Part shown: one piece after another, positions 52,348 to 61,845 of the stretch | Layout of the letters: each line of letters starts with the position of its first letter | How positions within the stretch are numbered: the first letter of the stretch is position 1 | Origin: Novosphingobium sp. SG919 | GTDB taxonomy: Bacteria; Pseudomonadota; Alphaproteobacteria; Sphingomonadales; Sphingomonadaceae | Direction of reading: 5' to 3' | DNA length: 64,000 nt | Assembly: GCF_012932495.1 (NCBI RefSeq) | Contig: NZ_JABCNG010000002.1 | Coordinates: 124,001 to 188,000 of the forward strand | Translations under genes and position numbers: made by a program | Notes under the pieces: model-generated | What the model was told of the DNA's origin: nothing | Database searches by the model: none | What the model saw: the letters and a program-made list of their open reading frames with translations, nothing else

Positions 52348-53211
52348 ATGACCAACGCAACCCATCCGACCGCATCGCCACGCCGCTATCGCGACGCCCC
52401 CAACCGCTTCGTGACCATGGGCAAGATCCGCTTCGCCTATCGCGAACTCGGGCCACGCGGCGGGACGCCGCTGGTCCTGCTCAACCACTGGGGCGCGGTG
52501 CTGGATAATTTCGATCCACGCATCGTCGACGGACTCGCCACCGGACGCCACGTGATCGCGCTCGACTATCGCGGGATCGGTCTTTCCGGCGGATCGGCCC
52601 CGGTGACCATAGGGGAGATGACGCGCGACGTGCAGGCCGTGATCAGCGCGCTGGGCTTCACCAAGGTCGATCTGCTGGGCTTCTCGCTGGGGGGCTTCGT
52701 CGCCCAGGATCTCGTGCTCAGGGCGCCGGGCCTAGTGCGCAAGCTGATCCTCACCGGCACCGGCCCTGCGGGCGGCACCGGCATCGATAGAGTCGGCGCC
52801 ATCTCCTGGCCGCTGATCCTCAAAGGCATGCTGACCGCACGCGACCCGAAGACCTATCTGTTCTTCACGGGCACCACCAGAGGCCGCCGCGCGGCCAGGG
52901 ACTTTCTCGCGCGCTTGAACGAGCGCAAGGCGGATCGTGACAAAGGACCAACGCCGCGTGCCTTCCTGCGCCAGCTTGCCGCGATCAAGGCCTGGGGACG
53001 CCAGTCTCCGCAAGATCTCGCGCGGATCGCGATACCGGTGCTTGTCGCCAATGGAGACAACGACATCATGGTGCCCACCGCGAACAGCCTGGACTTGGCC
53101 CGGCGCATTCCGAATGCCGAACTGGTGATCTACCCTGACGCCGGCCATGGCGGCATCTTCCAGTATCACGACGAGTTCGTCTCGAAAGCCGCAGCTTTCC
53201 TCGCCGATTGA
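52348..53211 (+). CDS. Alpha/beta hydrolase
   Basis: A 287-residue alpha/beta-hydrolase fold protein. Oxyanion region LVLLNHWGAVLDNFDPR, nucleophile elbow LLGFSLGGFVAQ (Ser), acid in LVANGDNDIMVPTANS and the histidine in YPDAGHGGIFQYH. The cap domain is short (about residues 140-200). It fits the epoxide hydrolase/haloperoxidase-like or ester hydrolase branch. It is in line with the redox genes, 48 bases after the second SDR. Confidence 0.85.
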   Translation: MTNATHPTASPRRYRDAPNRFVTMGKIRFAYRELGPRGGTPLVLLNHWGAVLDNFDPRIVDGLATGRHVIALDYRGIGLSGGSAPVTIGEMTRDVQAVISALGFTKVDLLGFSLGGFVAQDLVLRAPGLVRKLILTGTGPAGGTGIDRVGAISWPLILKGMLTARDPKTYLFFTGTTRGRRAARDFLARLNERKADRDKGPTPRAFLRQLAAIKAWGRQSPQDLARIAIPVLVANGDNDIMVPTANSLDLARRIPNAELVIYPDAGHGGIFQYHDEFVSKAAAFLAD

Positions 53212-53241
53212 CCCGACACCATCTCACGCTGGAGACCGCAC

Positions 53242-54243
53242 GTGAAAGCCTTTGTCGTCGACAAGTACAAGAAGAAGGGCCCGCTGCGCCTGCGCGACAT
53301 GCCCGATCCCGAGATCGGTGCCGACGATGTTCTCGTCCGCATCGACGCCGCCGCGATCAACCTTCTCGATTCCAAGATCCGTGACGGCGAGTTCAAGCTC
53401 TTCCTGCCCTATCGCCCGCCGTTCATCCCGGGGCACGATCTGGCCGGAACCGTGATCCGCACCGGCGCCAATGTGCGCCAGTTCAAGGCAGGCGACGAAG
53501 TCTATGCGCGCCCGCGCGATGGCCGCGCCGGCACGTTTGCGGAGAGGATCGCGGTGAACGCGGCGGACCTCGCACTGAAACCGACGAGCCTGTCGATGGA
53601 AGAGGCCGCGTCGATCCCGCTCGTCGGTCTCACCGCCTGGCAGGCGCTGGTCGAACTGGGCAAAGTGAAGCCCGGGCAGAAGGTGTTCATCCAGGCCGGT
53701 TCGGGCGGCGTCGGCACCTTTGCCATCCAGCTGGCCAAGCATCTCGGCGCGACCGTCGCCACCACCACCAGCGCCGCGAATGCCGAACTGGTCCGAAGCC
53801 TCGGCGCGGATGTGGTGATCGATTACAGGACGCAGGATTTCGAACAGCTGCTGTCCGGGTACGACCTTGTGCTCCACAGCCAGGATGCCAAGGCGCTGGC
53901 AAAGTCGTTGAACGTGCTGAAGCCGGGCGGGAAGCTGATCTCCATCTCCGGCCCGCCGGACATCGGCTTTGCCCGATCGCTGGGGATGAACCCCGTCCTG
54001 CGCCTCGTGGTGCGGATGCTGAGCCGGGGCACCGTGAAAAAGGCGAAGCGCCTGGGCGTCGACTATAGCTTCCTGTTCATGCGCGCGGATGGGGGCCAAC
54101 TGGCGGAGATCGCGAAGCTGATTGATGCCGGTGCGATCCGCGCGGTCGTCGACAAGGTCTTTCCTTTTGCGCAGACTGCGGACGCCCTTGCCTATGTCGA
54201 AACCGGGCGGGCCAAGGGAAAGGTTGTCGTCCAGGGTTTGTGA
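53242..54243 (+). CDS. NADP-dependent quinone oxidoreductase-type alcohol dehydrogenase
   Basis: A 333-residue zinc-free medium-chain dehydrogenase. N-terminal MKAFVVDKYKKKGPLRLRDMPDPEIGADDVLVRIDAAAINLLDSKIRDG, gate PFIPGHDLAGTVIRTG, Rossmann motif VFIQAGSGGVGTFAIQLAKHLGATVATTTS. The structural and catalytic zinc cysteines are absent, as in quinone/enone reductases. It starts at a GTG. It is the last gene of the TetR-linked operon and probably reduces quinones or enones. Confidence 0.87.
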   Translation: MKAFVVDKYKKKGPLRLRDMPDPEIGADDVLVRIDAAAINLLDSKIRDGEFKLFLPYRPPFIPGHDLAGTVIRTGANVRQFKAGDEVYARPRDGRAGTFAERIAVNAADLALKPTSLSMEEAASIPLVGLTAWQALVELGKVKPGQKVFIQAGSGGVGTFAIQLAKHLGATVATTTSAANAELVRSLGADVVIDYRTQDFEQLLSGYDLVLHSQDAKALAKSLNVLKPGGKLISISGPPDIGFARSLGMNPVLRLVVRMLSRGTVKKAKRLGVDYSFLFMRADGGQLAEIAKLIDAGAIRAVVDKVFPFAQTADALAYVETGRAKGKVVVQGL

Positions 54244-54349
54244 CCAAGCGCGGCATGCGCTTTCAGAGCGCGCTCAACCTCCGGGGGGCAACGGTATCCG
54301 GGATCATTGCCAGTGATTAGCCAAATCTCATCGAGCAAACGCCCTTGCT

Positions 54350-57300
54350 CTAGCTAGGTCGTGACCTAGATTGCGCGAGATTCGCCTGAGCGCGGTGCTG
54401 AAGAGTTGCGATCAGCACGCGCTCAAGTTCGTCAATCTGGAAAGGTTTTTTGAGCAGTGGCGCGGGTCCATCGAAAACCTGTGCTAGCGCGGTGCTTTCG
54501 GCATAGCCAGTCGCAAAGATAATGGGCAACGCCGGCCGGATGTCTTTCACCCGCTTGGCAACTTCGGCACCATTCAGACCAGGCATCGCAAAATCCAAAA
54601 TGATGACGTCTGGCTCGGATCGCTGCAGTTCTGCCAGACCCGCGGCGCCATCTTCCGCCAAAGTGACGGCAAAGCCGAGAGTCTCCAGACATTCGGCAAC
54701 GAAATGTCGCACGTCGGCATCATCGTCGATGACAAGGACTTGAGCCGAAACGCCCGCTGTGATTACCGAGCGGGTTGTCGAACTTTCCACCTTCTCGGAA
54801 TTATCCGTTTGCCGGAAGAACAGCCGAACCGTCGTGCCCTTGCCCGGCGCGCTTTCGATACGAACAGTTCCGCCGCCTTGACGCATCGCGCCGTAGACTT
54901 GGCTGAGCCCCAGCCCTGTTCCCTTGCCTATGCCTTTGGTCGTGAAAAAAGGGTCGAAGGCGCGCGTAACGATCTCAGGCGGCATACCCGTGCCGGTGTC
55001 ACGCACTGCAAGTTCGATATAGTCACCGTCGTCCAGCTCTCGGTCGCGCTCCATGCGGATCGATCGCGTGCTGATTGTCAGTTCGCCACCCTCGGGCATT
55101 GCGTCCCGCGCGTTGAGCGCAAGGTTCAACACCGCCATTTCGATTTGGACATCGTCACCCAAGACCCGAACGCCATCCGCGCCGAGGTCGAGGCGCACTG
55201 TGATATGGGCGCCAATGGTTCGATCGATCATCTCACGGAAATTCGTGATCAGATCGGAAAGCGGCACGGGCTTCAGTTCGATCTTCTGTGCCCTGCTGAA
55301 TGCCAGGAGCTGGCCCGTGAGCCTGGACCCGCGCTCTGCCGCTTTCAGTCCCGCATCAGCCCATCGCTGCACCCGGTCCGGATCGCCCGACTTGCGGCGA
55401 ATGAGATCGAGACAACCCGTTACGCCCTGAAGCAGGTTGTTGAAGTCGTGCGCGATCCCGCCGGTGAGCTGTCCGACAGCCTCCATTTTCTGCGCCTGGG
55501 CAAGCGCCGCCTCCGCTCTCTGCAATCGTTGCTGTTCACGCAGCCGTTCGGTCACGTCCGAGACAAACTGGTAGGCGCCGATCACATGCCCGTCAGAGTC
55601 GCGAAGGCTGCGGAAACGCATCTCATAAGAACGGCGATCGATGGACAGGTCGCCGAAAGCGTCTGTCTCGATAAATTCCTCGCCCCCGAGTGCGCGGGAC
55701 CATACCTCCCGTACGGCTGCTTGATGTTCTGCGTGCCCTTGCAACACGGCCAGCATGTTATCGCCGGCCTGGGGCTGCCGTACCCCGAAAATGCGGGCGA
55801 ATTCAGCTGCGGCAGCCGTGTTTATAGCGAGCCAATTGTAATTGCGATCGACAACCTGCACAAAGATATCTGTGCCATCCACAACGTCGGCGAGCAGCTT
55901 TCGCTCCGCGAGCGCCGCCGCCACTCTCTGTTCCAACGTTTCATTCAAGTCGCGCAGTTGAGCCTCGACGTGCTTTCGGTGGGTGATGTCGATCGCCGTG
56001 CCGATGAGCCGCAGGCAACGCCCGTCCTCGAATACGCCGCGCCCCTTTGCCGCAACCCAGCGTTCAACGCCGTCTTCTTTGCCGATCGTGCGATATTCGA
56101 CCTCATAGACGGCCCGCCGCTCGGGGTCTGCCGCCGCCGCAAAAGCCGCGGCAGTCGCTTCGAAATCGTCGGGGTGCAGGCCGGCATAGAAGTCTGCCAG
56201 AGAAACCGGGACGTCCGGGGAGATGCCGAACATAGCCTTCACGCGCGGCGGCCAAAACAACGTACCAGCGACCTCGTCGACATCCCATAGACCGATTTCG
56301 GCCGCTTCGATCGCCAACCTGAGCTGCTCTTCACGGGCACGGAGATTGGCTTCGGCCCCCACCCGCTCGACGTGGGCCCATGATCGGTCGGTGACTTCGC
56401 GGATAACCGTCAGATCATAGTCGCTCCAGCGACGCGGCATTTTGTCGTGGATGGCCATCAGCGCCGTGAGTTGACCGTTCTTCACAAGCGGCATGCAGAC
56501 AGTTGCGGCGATGCCGATATCCTGAAATGTCTTGGCTTCCGACGGGGCGATTTCCGTAAGATTATCGTTGATGATGAGCGGCCGGCCGGCTGTCAGCTGC
56601 TGCACTGCAAGGCGCCCGAAATCAGCCAGGCTGTAATGTCCCACGATCGAGGGCGAGCCGGGAGCGTGCCAATCGCCTCTGATGGTGAAGCCGTCCTCAT
56701 CCGCATCCATGTCGGCATAGGCACAGTTCGACGCTTTGAGATGCGCGGCGACCATCTTCATGGTGACCGAAAGCACGTCGTCGGCATCCTGCAATCCCGC
56801 AACAGTCTGGCCGAGCCTGTCGAGGAAGCGATAGAGTTCCTCGCTCTGCGCGAGCCGCCGCTCAGCGAGCACACGCTCGGTAATGTCGAATACCATCGCC
56901 AGTGACCCGATTGGGCAGCCTTCGCTGTCACGGATCGGCAGATACTCAAGGTCCATCCAGACCCTTTCCGGCTGCCCATTCCTCCACAGCTCCAATTCCT
57001 GCCTGTGAAAGCTAAGCGCCTCTCCTCTCAAGCCAGCTTCGATCACCCGGGCGTTGAACTCTCGCGCCTCTGGCCAGACCTCCAACAGCTTGCCGCCCAT
57101 GGCAGCCGGATGGCGAGGGCCACAGATCGCTGCGTAACCGTCATTGTAGAGCAGAATGCCCTGAGTACCCCAAAGCACGACCATGGGGACCGCCGAAGAC
57201 AACACGGTCTGGCAGTTCGCAACCAGCTCGACCGGCCACGCAGCGATCGACCCCAGCGGCGTTGCCCCCCAATCCTTGCTTCGGATGAGATCGCCGGCCT

Positions 57301-57364
57301 CGCCGCCGCCGATGAGGCGTGGCTGGTCGCCTGCCAGTTCCCTAACGCTGGTCATGAAGCGCAT
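54350..57364 (-). CDS. Hybrid sensor histidine kinase (multi-PAS/GAF, receiver)
   Basis: A 1004-residue soluble protein. In order: PAS about 45-165, GAF about 180-335, PAS about 345-470, PAS about 490-620, dimerisation domain with phospho-acceptor in MEAVGQLTGGIAHDFNNLLQGVTG (about 640), ATPase with LNLALNARDAMPEGG, DTGTGMPPEI and GKGTGLGLSQVYG, then a receiver at 880-1000 with VLVIDDDADVR, phospho-site VIILDFAMPGLN and LLKKPFQ. No membrane helix. Such orphan hybrids feed phosphorelays in sphingomonads. The ATG at 57364 is followed by another at 57355; either may be used. Confidence 0.88.
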   Translation of the reverse strand: MRFMTSVRELAGDQPRLIGGGEAGDLIRSKDWGATPLGSIAAWPVELVANCQTVLSSAVPMVVLWGTQGILLYNDGYAAICGPRHPAAMGGKLLEVWPEAREFNARVIEAGLRGEALSFHRQELELWRNGQPERVWMDLEYLPIRDSEGCPIGSLAMVFDITERVLAERRLAQSEELYRFLDRLGQTVAGLQDADDVLSVTMKMVAAHLKASNCAYADMDADEDGFTIRGDWHAPGSPSIVGHYSLADFGRLAVQQLTAGRPLIINDNLTEIAPSEAKTFQDIGIAATVCMPLVKNGQLTALMAIHDKMPRRWSDYDLTVIREVTDRSWAHVERVGAEANLRAREEQLRLAIEAAEIGLWDVDEVAGTLFWPPRVKAMFGISPDVPVSLADFYAGLHPDDFEATAAAFAAAADPERRAVYEVEYRTIGKEDGVERWVAAKGRGVFEDGRCLRLIGTAIDITHRKHVEAQLRDLNETLEQRVAAALAERKLLADVVDGTDIFVQVVDRNYNWLAINTAAAAEFARIFGVRQPQAGDNMLAVLQGHAEHQAAVREVWSRALGGEEFIETDAFGDLSIDRRSYEMRFRSLRDSDGHVIGAYQFVSDVTERLREQQRLQRAEAALAQAQKMEAVGQLTGGIAHDFNNLLQGVTGCLDLIRRKSGDPDRVQRWADAGLKAAERGSRLTGQLLAFSRAQKIELKPVPLSDLITNFREMIDRTIGAHITVRLDLGADGVRVLGDDVQIEMAVLNLALNARDAMPEGGELTISTRSIRMERDRELDDGDYIELAVRDTGTGMPPEIVTRAFDPFFTTKGIGKGTGLGLSQVYGAMRQGGGTVRIESAPGKGTTVRLFFRQTDNSEKVESSTTRSVITAGVSAQVLVIDDDADVRHFVAECLETLGFAVTLAEDGAAGLAELQRSEPDVIILDFAMPGLNGAEVAKRVKDIRPALPIIFATGYAESTALAQVFDGPAPLLKKPFQIDELERVLIATLQHRAQANLAQSRSRPS

Positions 57365-57727
57365 TGCCGATAGCCAAGATGTTCATTTTGCGAACCTATC
57401 ATATGCGCAGAAGTTCAAACAAGGTCGTCGCGCAGCGACACATTGAGCAATGCAATGAACGCATTCGCTGCCCAAGTCGCAGGCCAGCCCGAATATCGAC
57501 GGAAATCAGGAATTGAGACTGATTGAATACTCGCGCACAAGACAAGGCGGGTTTCGGCATGACCGGACAACTAAACGCGTGGCGCGCAATTGCCTGAAAT
57601 GGGCGGCATTTGCCGGTACCGGCTGGCGGCGTCCACGGATCTGGTTGGCCAACCATGCTCATGTCGATTGATGCCGTTGCTGGAAATGGGCATAAGTGCC
57701 GCTCCGACCGCTACGACGGAGGGCGTG
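57365..57727. other. Promoter-containing gap without a gene
   Basis: About 360 bases between the divergent hybrid kinase and cupin genes. Short open frames exist but show no family features. It should hold both promoters; no clear hexamer pair or operator could be assigned. Confidence 0.4.
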
Positions 57728-58405
57728 ATGCGCAGGACGCTTGTGTGCGCCGCTTTTATGGCCGCGATCAGCCTGACGACGCCGGCTTGGGCGCAGGCGA
57801 CGACGCGGCCATGCGATACCATCGAGACCCCAGGGCCTGCATGCCTGCTGGTTCATACGCCTTTGCCGGCTCTGCCGCCCGGCCCCCTGTTTTGGCATTT
57901 GGACATTTTCCCGTCGCTGGCCGATGCTGAGCACGCCGCCAGCGCGACCAGCACAGTGACCAAAGCATTCGGATCGGTCTGGCTTTTCACGCTACAGCAT
58001 GCCGGATGGCGTCCGAAAGGCGGTAAGCACATGGCCGAGATCGGCCCCCTACCCCTTGCCGCCGCCGCAACCTACTCCGCCGACTATCTCAGGTCAGTAT
58101 TCAAGCCCGGCGCCACGGCGCCGCTGCACGTCCACTCCGGACCCGAAGCGTTTTATGCCGTAGCTGGCGACACTTGCCTCGAAACCCCCGATGGCGTCCA
58201 GATCGGCCGAGGCCCCGGCAACAGTCTACTGATCAAGGCCGGGCCGCCGATGCTACTGATGGCGATCGGCAAACTGCCCCGGCAGGGCTTCGCTCTGATT
58301 CTGCACGATGCCGCCCAACCTGCCACTACCCTGACGCAGACCTGGCAGCCGCAGGGCTTGTGCGCCCGGCAGCTTTCAGCCGATCAGGAGCAGACCCGGC
58401 GCTGA
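57728..58405 (+). CDS. Secreted cupin-like protein
   Basis: A 225-residue protein with a Sec signal peptide (MRRTLVCAAFMAAISLTTPAWA, cleavage after AWA). The mature part has a single small beta-barrel pattern near residues 125-185: KPGATAPLHVHSGPEAFYAVAGDTCLETPDGVQIGRGPGNSLLI, where HVHSGPEAFYAVAGD matches cupin motif 1 (two His and a Glu as likely metal ligands). The enzyme activity is not evident. GGAGGGC precedes the ATG. The next small gene follows after 24 bases. Confidence 0.75.
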   Translation: MRRTLVCAAFMAAISLTTPAWAQATTRPCDTIETPGPACLLVHTPLPALPPGPLFWHLDIFPSLADAEHAASATSTVTKAFGSVWLFTLQHAGWRPKGGKHMAEIGPLPLAAAATYSADYLRSVFKPGATAPLHVHSGPEAFYAVAGDTCLETPDGVQIGRGPGNSLLIKAGPPMLLMAIGKLPRQGFALILHDAAQPATTLTQTWQPQGLCARQLSADQEQTRR

Positions 58406-58429
58406 ATTTTTGCGCTGGAGGAGAATGCC

Positions 58430-58621
58430 ATGTACATGAGCCGCCGCACTCTTCTGGCCGCCACTGGAGCGTTGCTGGTGCCGCTGCCCCTTGTCGCGCA
58501 CGCGCCGTCAGCGGTGCCCAGCGTCGATAATCTGCACCTGACTGTCCTGATCGGCAGCACGACCAGCGTAAATCCATCTTTCACAGAGCCTACAGCCAAA
58601 GCTTTTCCCGTGGTCAACTGA
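58430..58621 (+). CDS. Small Tat-signal protein, possibly truncated
   Basis: A 63-residue product with a strong ribosome site (GGAGGAG) and a Tat-like signal (SRRTLLAATGALLVPLPLVAHA). Only about 38 residues remain after cleavage: SVDNLHLTVLIGSTTSVNPSFTEPTAKAFPVVN. The LHLTVLIGST stretch resembles the first strand and loop of NAD(P)H-dependent FMN reductases, after which similarity stops. It overlaps the convergent SDR gene by 8 bases. It may be the 5' remnant of a gene cut by deletion, or a genuine short exported peptide. Confidence 0.5.
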   Translation: MYMSRRTLLAATGALLVPLPLVAHAPSAVPSVDNLHLTVLIGSTTSVNPSFTEPTAKAFPVVN

Positions 58622-59456
58622 CGCTTGGCACTGGGAAATCGGTCGATTCCGTCACCGACCGCCAAGCGGAAAACTCCGCCTGCAGATCGGCCAGTTTTTC
58701 CGACACAAGGCGCAACGCATCCGAGCCGAGCAGCAGATGCGCAGGCGGATCCTGTGCGGCAACAAGCCTGATGATGGCCGCCGCCAAAAGGGCCGGATCG
58801 CCAGCCTGATGGCCACTGAGAGCTTCGCGCCGCTGGCGGATGGGGTCCATCAGCTGGTCGTAATCGGCAATAGAGCGCGGCGAGCGCACCATTGAACGAC
58901 CCGCCCAGTCTGTACGAAACGACCCCGGCTCCACCGCGGTGACATGGATGCCCAGATGTTTCACCTCTTTGCCCAGACTTTCCGAAATACCCTCCAGCGC
59001 AAATTTGCTGCCATGATAGTATGCCAGCCCCGGCAGGGTCATCATGCCGCCCATCGAGGTTATGTTCAGTATGTGCCCGCGCCGCCGTTCACGCATTTGC
59101 GGCAACACAGCCTTGATCACGGCCACCGCGCCGAAAACATTGACGTCGAACTGGCGCCGTAGATCATCGAGGCTCGATTCCTCGACCAGCCCCTCATGGC
59201 CATACCCCGCATTGTTGACGAGAATATCGATCGGACCGATCTCCCGCTGGATACGCTGAACGGCGGGCTGGATCGCGTCATCCTGCGTGACGTCCAGCAG
59301 GATGCCAAGCGCTTGCCCCGGTGCCAGCGCCTCGAAAGCCGCGCAGTCTTCGATCCGGCGCAAGCTGCCCGCTACCGTGTCGCCTGCGGCCAGAGCAGCT
59401 ACCGCGATGGCTTTGCCGAAACCGCTGCTGACGCCCGTGATGAACCATGTGCGCAT
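58614..59456 (-). CDS. SDR family oxidoreductase divergent from a LysR gene
   Basis: A 280-residue classical SDR. Cofactor motif WFITGVSSGFGKAIAVAALAAGDTVAGSLRR (Arg residues after beta-2 favour NADP), NNAGYGHEGLVEESSLDD, catalytic LNITSMGGMMTLPGLAYYHGSKFALEG. The pattern fits the short-chain branch often annotated as retinol-dehydrogenase-like. It is divergent from the LysR gene at 59562 with a 105-base gap, so it is a probable target of that regulator. Confidence 0.87.
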   Translation of the reverse strand: MRTWFITGVSSGFGKAIAVAALAAGDTVAGSLRRIEDCAAFEALAPGQALGILLDVTQDDAIQPAVQRIQREIGPIDILVNNAGYGHEGLVEESSLDDLRRQFDVNVFGAVAVIKAVLPQMRERRRGHILNITSMGGMMTLPGLAYYHGSKFALEGISESLGKEVKHLGIHVTAVEPGSFRTDWAGRSMVRSPRSIADYDQLMDPIRQRREALSGHQAGDPALLAAAIIRLVAAQDPPAHLLLGSDALRLVSEKLADLQAEFSAWRSVTESTDFPVPSVS

Positions 59457-59561
59457 GAGAAGACTCCAATCCGCGCTTGTTGCTTTGACTCGGCTCTAGC
59501 GCCTGCCAACAGGTGAGATAATCGACTGGATTTTCCTCTTGATCATGAGCATCGTTCAGCA

Positions 59562-60449
59562 ATGAATACCATTTGCCCCAGCAACCTCGCGAGCTTCCTC
59601 GCTATTGCGCGCCATGGCAGCTTTCGCCGTGCCGCCGATGAGACCGGCTGCACACCTTCGGCCCTTAGCCATGCCTTGCGGGCACTGGAGGAACGGCTGG
59701 ACCTACGATTGTTCAACCGCACCACGCGCAGCGTTACTCTGACCGAGGCTGGCGCACAGCTATACGCCCGCGTCGCCCCGGCGTTTCGGGACATTGATGA
59801 CGCGCTGGACGATCTCAACAATTTTCGGGGCACGCCCACCGGCACGCTCAGAATCAATGCCGCGCGCTCTTCAGCCGAGATGGTGCTGCGCCCGATAGTC
59901 AGTCGTTTCGTTGCGGCCTATCCCCAGGTCCGGGTCGACATCGTGATCAGCAACGGATTGATCGATCTGGTGTCAGGCGGTTTCGATGCCGGGGTCCGCT
60001 TTGGCGAAACCATCGCGCAGGGCATGATCGCGGTGCCGATCGGACCGCGCCAAAGATCGGCCGTGGTCGCCTCGCCGGACTTTTTGGCTCGTCATCGGGT
60101 GCCCCTGCATCCACAGGATCTCAAGACGCTGCCCTGCATCCGGTTGCGCTTCGAGAGCGGTCGCTATTATGCGTGGGAATTTGAGCGGAACGGCATTGAC
60201 CTGGCAGTCGAGGTCGACGGGCCGCTTTCAATGAACGACCAGTCGCTGATGATCGAGGCTGCGCTGGACGGCGTGGGCCTGGCTTATGCCTTCGAGGGGC
60301 AAGTGGCCGATCTGGTCGCCGCAGGGCGCCTCATGCGTGTGCTGGAAGATTGGTGTCCACCGTACAACGGCTTTCACCTCTATTATCCCAGCCGCCGCCA
60401 GCTCCCAGCGGCAGTGCGCGCTTTCATCGACTTTTGCAGCGAGCAGTGA
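59562..60449 (+). CDS. LysR family transcriptional regulator
   Basis: A 295-residue LysR-type regulator. Winged helix-turn-helix at 5-65: NLASFLAIARHGSFRRAADETGCTPSALSHALRALEERLDLRLFNRTTRSVTLTEAG. The effector-binding domain spans 90-295 with TGTLRINAARSSAEMVLRPIVSRFVAAYPQVRVDIVIS, typical of the CrgA-like group. It is divergent from an SDR gene, the usual layout for control of a neighbour. Confidence 0.88.
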   Translation: MNTICPSNLASFLAIARHGSFRRAADETGCTPSALSHALRALEERLDLRLFNRTTRSVTLTEAGAQLYARVAPAFRDIDDALDDLNNFRGTPTGTLRINAARSSAEMVLRPIVSRFVAAYPQVRVDIVISNGLIDLVSGGFDAGVRFGETIAQGMIAVPIGPRQRSAVVASPDFLARHRVPLHPQDLKTLPCIRLRFESGRYYAWEFERNGIDLAVEVDGPLSMNDQSLMIEAALDGVGLAYAFEGQVADLVAAGRLMRVLEDWCPPYNGFHLYYPSRRQLPAAVRAFIDFCSEQ

Positions 60450-60592
60450 GCACACAGACCAGCAAGATGTTGCTCAGAGAAACCGGCAAAAATACGGTGA
60501 AACGCCCGGCGGAATCTGTCCTTATTTCGTTGGTTCACTGCTTAAGATCGGCCCTTCCCAAGCAGAATTAAATTCACGCCGATAAAATCCTA

Positions 60593-60616
60593 CATGCCTG
60601 ATTGTATTCAGGCATG
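60593..60616. terminator. Hairpin after the LysR gene
   Basis: Perfect 9-base arms CATGCCTGA (60593-60601) and TCAGGCATG (60608-60616) with a 6-base loop. It lies between the LysR stop (60449) and the next gene (60695). No T-run follows; a terminator or a regulatory palindrome is possible. Confidence 0.45.
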
Positions 60617-60694
60617 AATATCGCTTAGGCGCATGCTTTTGAGCAGCCGTAATGATTTTCAGCATCCCGGCACCAAAAAATGGAGAGAATTGCC

Positions 60695-61708
60695 ATGATC
60701 GATCGCCGCTGTTTTCTGGCCACGACTGCCATGGGGCTTTTCGTCGTCAAACCGGCAGCGACATTGGCGAGCGTGGCCAGGCGCGTGTCAGCGCGTGTGA
60801 TCATCGACAATGATTTTGCTGGCGATCCCGATGGCCTGTTTCAATTGGCACATCATCTCCTTAGCCCATCAGTGCATATTCCGCTGATTGTAAGTTCGCA
60901 TCTTCCGGTCAAATTCGGCGGGCCATCTTCGGCCGGGAATGGCGTGAAGAAAGTGCAGCAAGTGCTCGACATCGTCCATCAGGGCCCCTCGCCCCGCCTG
61001 ATTGGCGGCGCAGAATTGCCGATTTCGGCACGAACTGAATGGAAACCGACCCCCGCCACCGCCGCAATCATTCGCGAGGCGATGCGCGAAGACGCGAGCG
61101 AGCCATTGTTCTACGCCGCGGGAGCCAGCCTGACTGAACTGGCGATTGCTTGGTTGACCGAACCCAAAATCGGCAAAAGGATCAAATTGGCGTGGATCGG
61201 CGGCAACGAACACCCAGGTCTTTCCAATCCACCACCTGGCCCATACGAGGCTGAGTTCAATTTTTCGGTCGACCCCATTGCCGCGCAGGTGATCTTTAAT
61301 GAATCCGATATCGATATTTGGCAGGTCCCGCGCGATGCCTATCGGCAGTTTCTGATGTCAACCGCCGAACTGTCAGATTTATCTAAAAGCTGCAAGATTG
61401 GCCGTTTTCTTAGCCAGCAATTGGACGAGATGGAAGTTAATCTTACCAAAATTCCCGGTTTTCCTGCCATGCCGATGAGTGATGTTTATGTCCTCGGTGA
61501 CAGCCCGCTAGTTACGCTCACCGCCCTCATGTCGCCGCTTCAGCCGGATCCATCCTCCAGCCACTATATTCTTAAACCGACGCCGATATTGCAGGCTGAC
61601 GGCTCCTATCACAATCAGGACGGCACCCGCCCGATGCGGGTTTACACAATGGTGGATGCAGGCCTTACATTTCGCGATATGATTAGCCGTTTTAGAGCGA
61701 ACGGGTAG
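60695..61708 (+). CDS. Tat-exported nucleoside hydrolase-like protein
   Basis: A 337-residue protein. The N-terminus MIDRRCFLATTAMGLFVVKPAATLA is a probable Tat signal (twin Arg). The mature start RVIIDNDFAGDPDGLFQLAHHLLSP is an inosine-uridine nucleoside hydrolase-type calcium site (DND...DPDG instead of the usual DTDPGIDDA). FYAAGASLTELAIAWLTEPKIGKRIKLAWIGGNEHPG fits the core strand and loop. The active-site histidine of classical enzymes is not evident. GGAGAG lies before the ATG. Base composition is visibly less GC-rich than neighbours, suggesting separate acquisition. Confidence 0.72.
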   Translation: MIDRRCFLATTAMGLFVVKPAATLASVARRVSARVIIDNDFAGDPDGLFQLAHHLLSPSVHIPLIVSSHLPVKFGGPSSAGNGVKKVQQVLDIVHQGPSPRLIGGAELPISARTEWKPTPATAAIIREAMREDASEPLFYAAGASLTELAIAWLTEPKIGKRIKLAWIGGNEHPGLSNPPPGPYEAEFNFSVDPIAAQVIFNESDIDIWQVPRDAYRQFLMSTAELSDLSKSCKIGRFLSQQLDEMEVNLTKIPGFPAMPMSDVYVLGDSPLVTLTALMSPLQPDPSSSHYILKPTPILQADGSYHNQDGTRPMRVYTMVDAGLTFRDMISRFRANG

Positions 61709-61845
61709 TTCCGCCCCAAGACCAGTCGCTTCCAGCCGTGTTCCCTGCGTCGGAGCCGGTCATTTGCCTACCGGGTTTAAAAGTGACGGAAACTCTGCTC
61801 CATTTCGTCACCAATGATCTGCATGCCATCCCGCTGAGCAGATGA

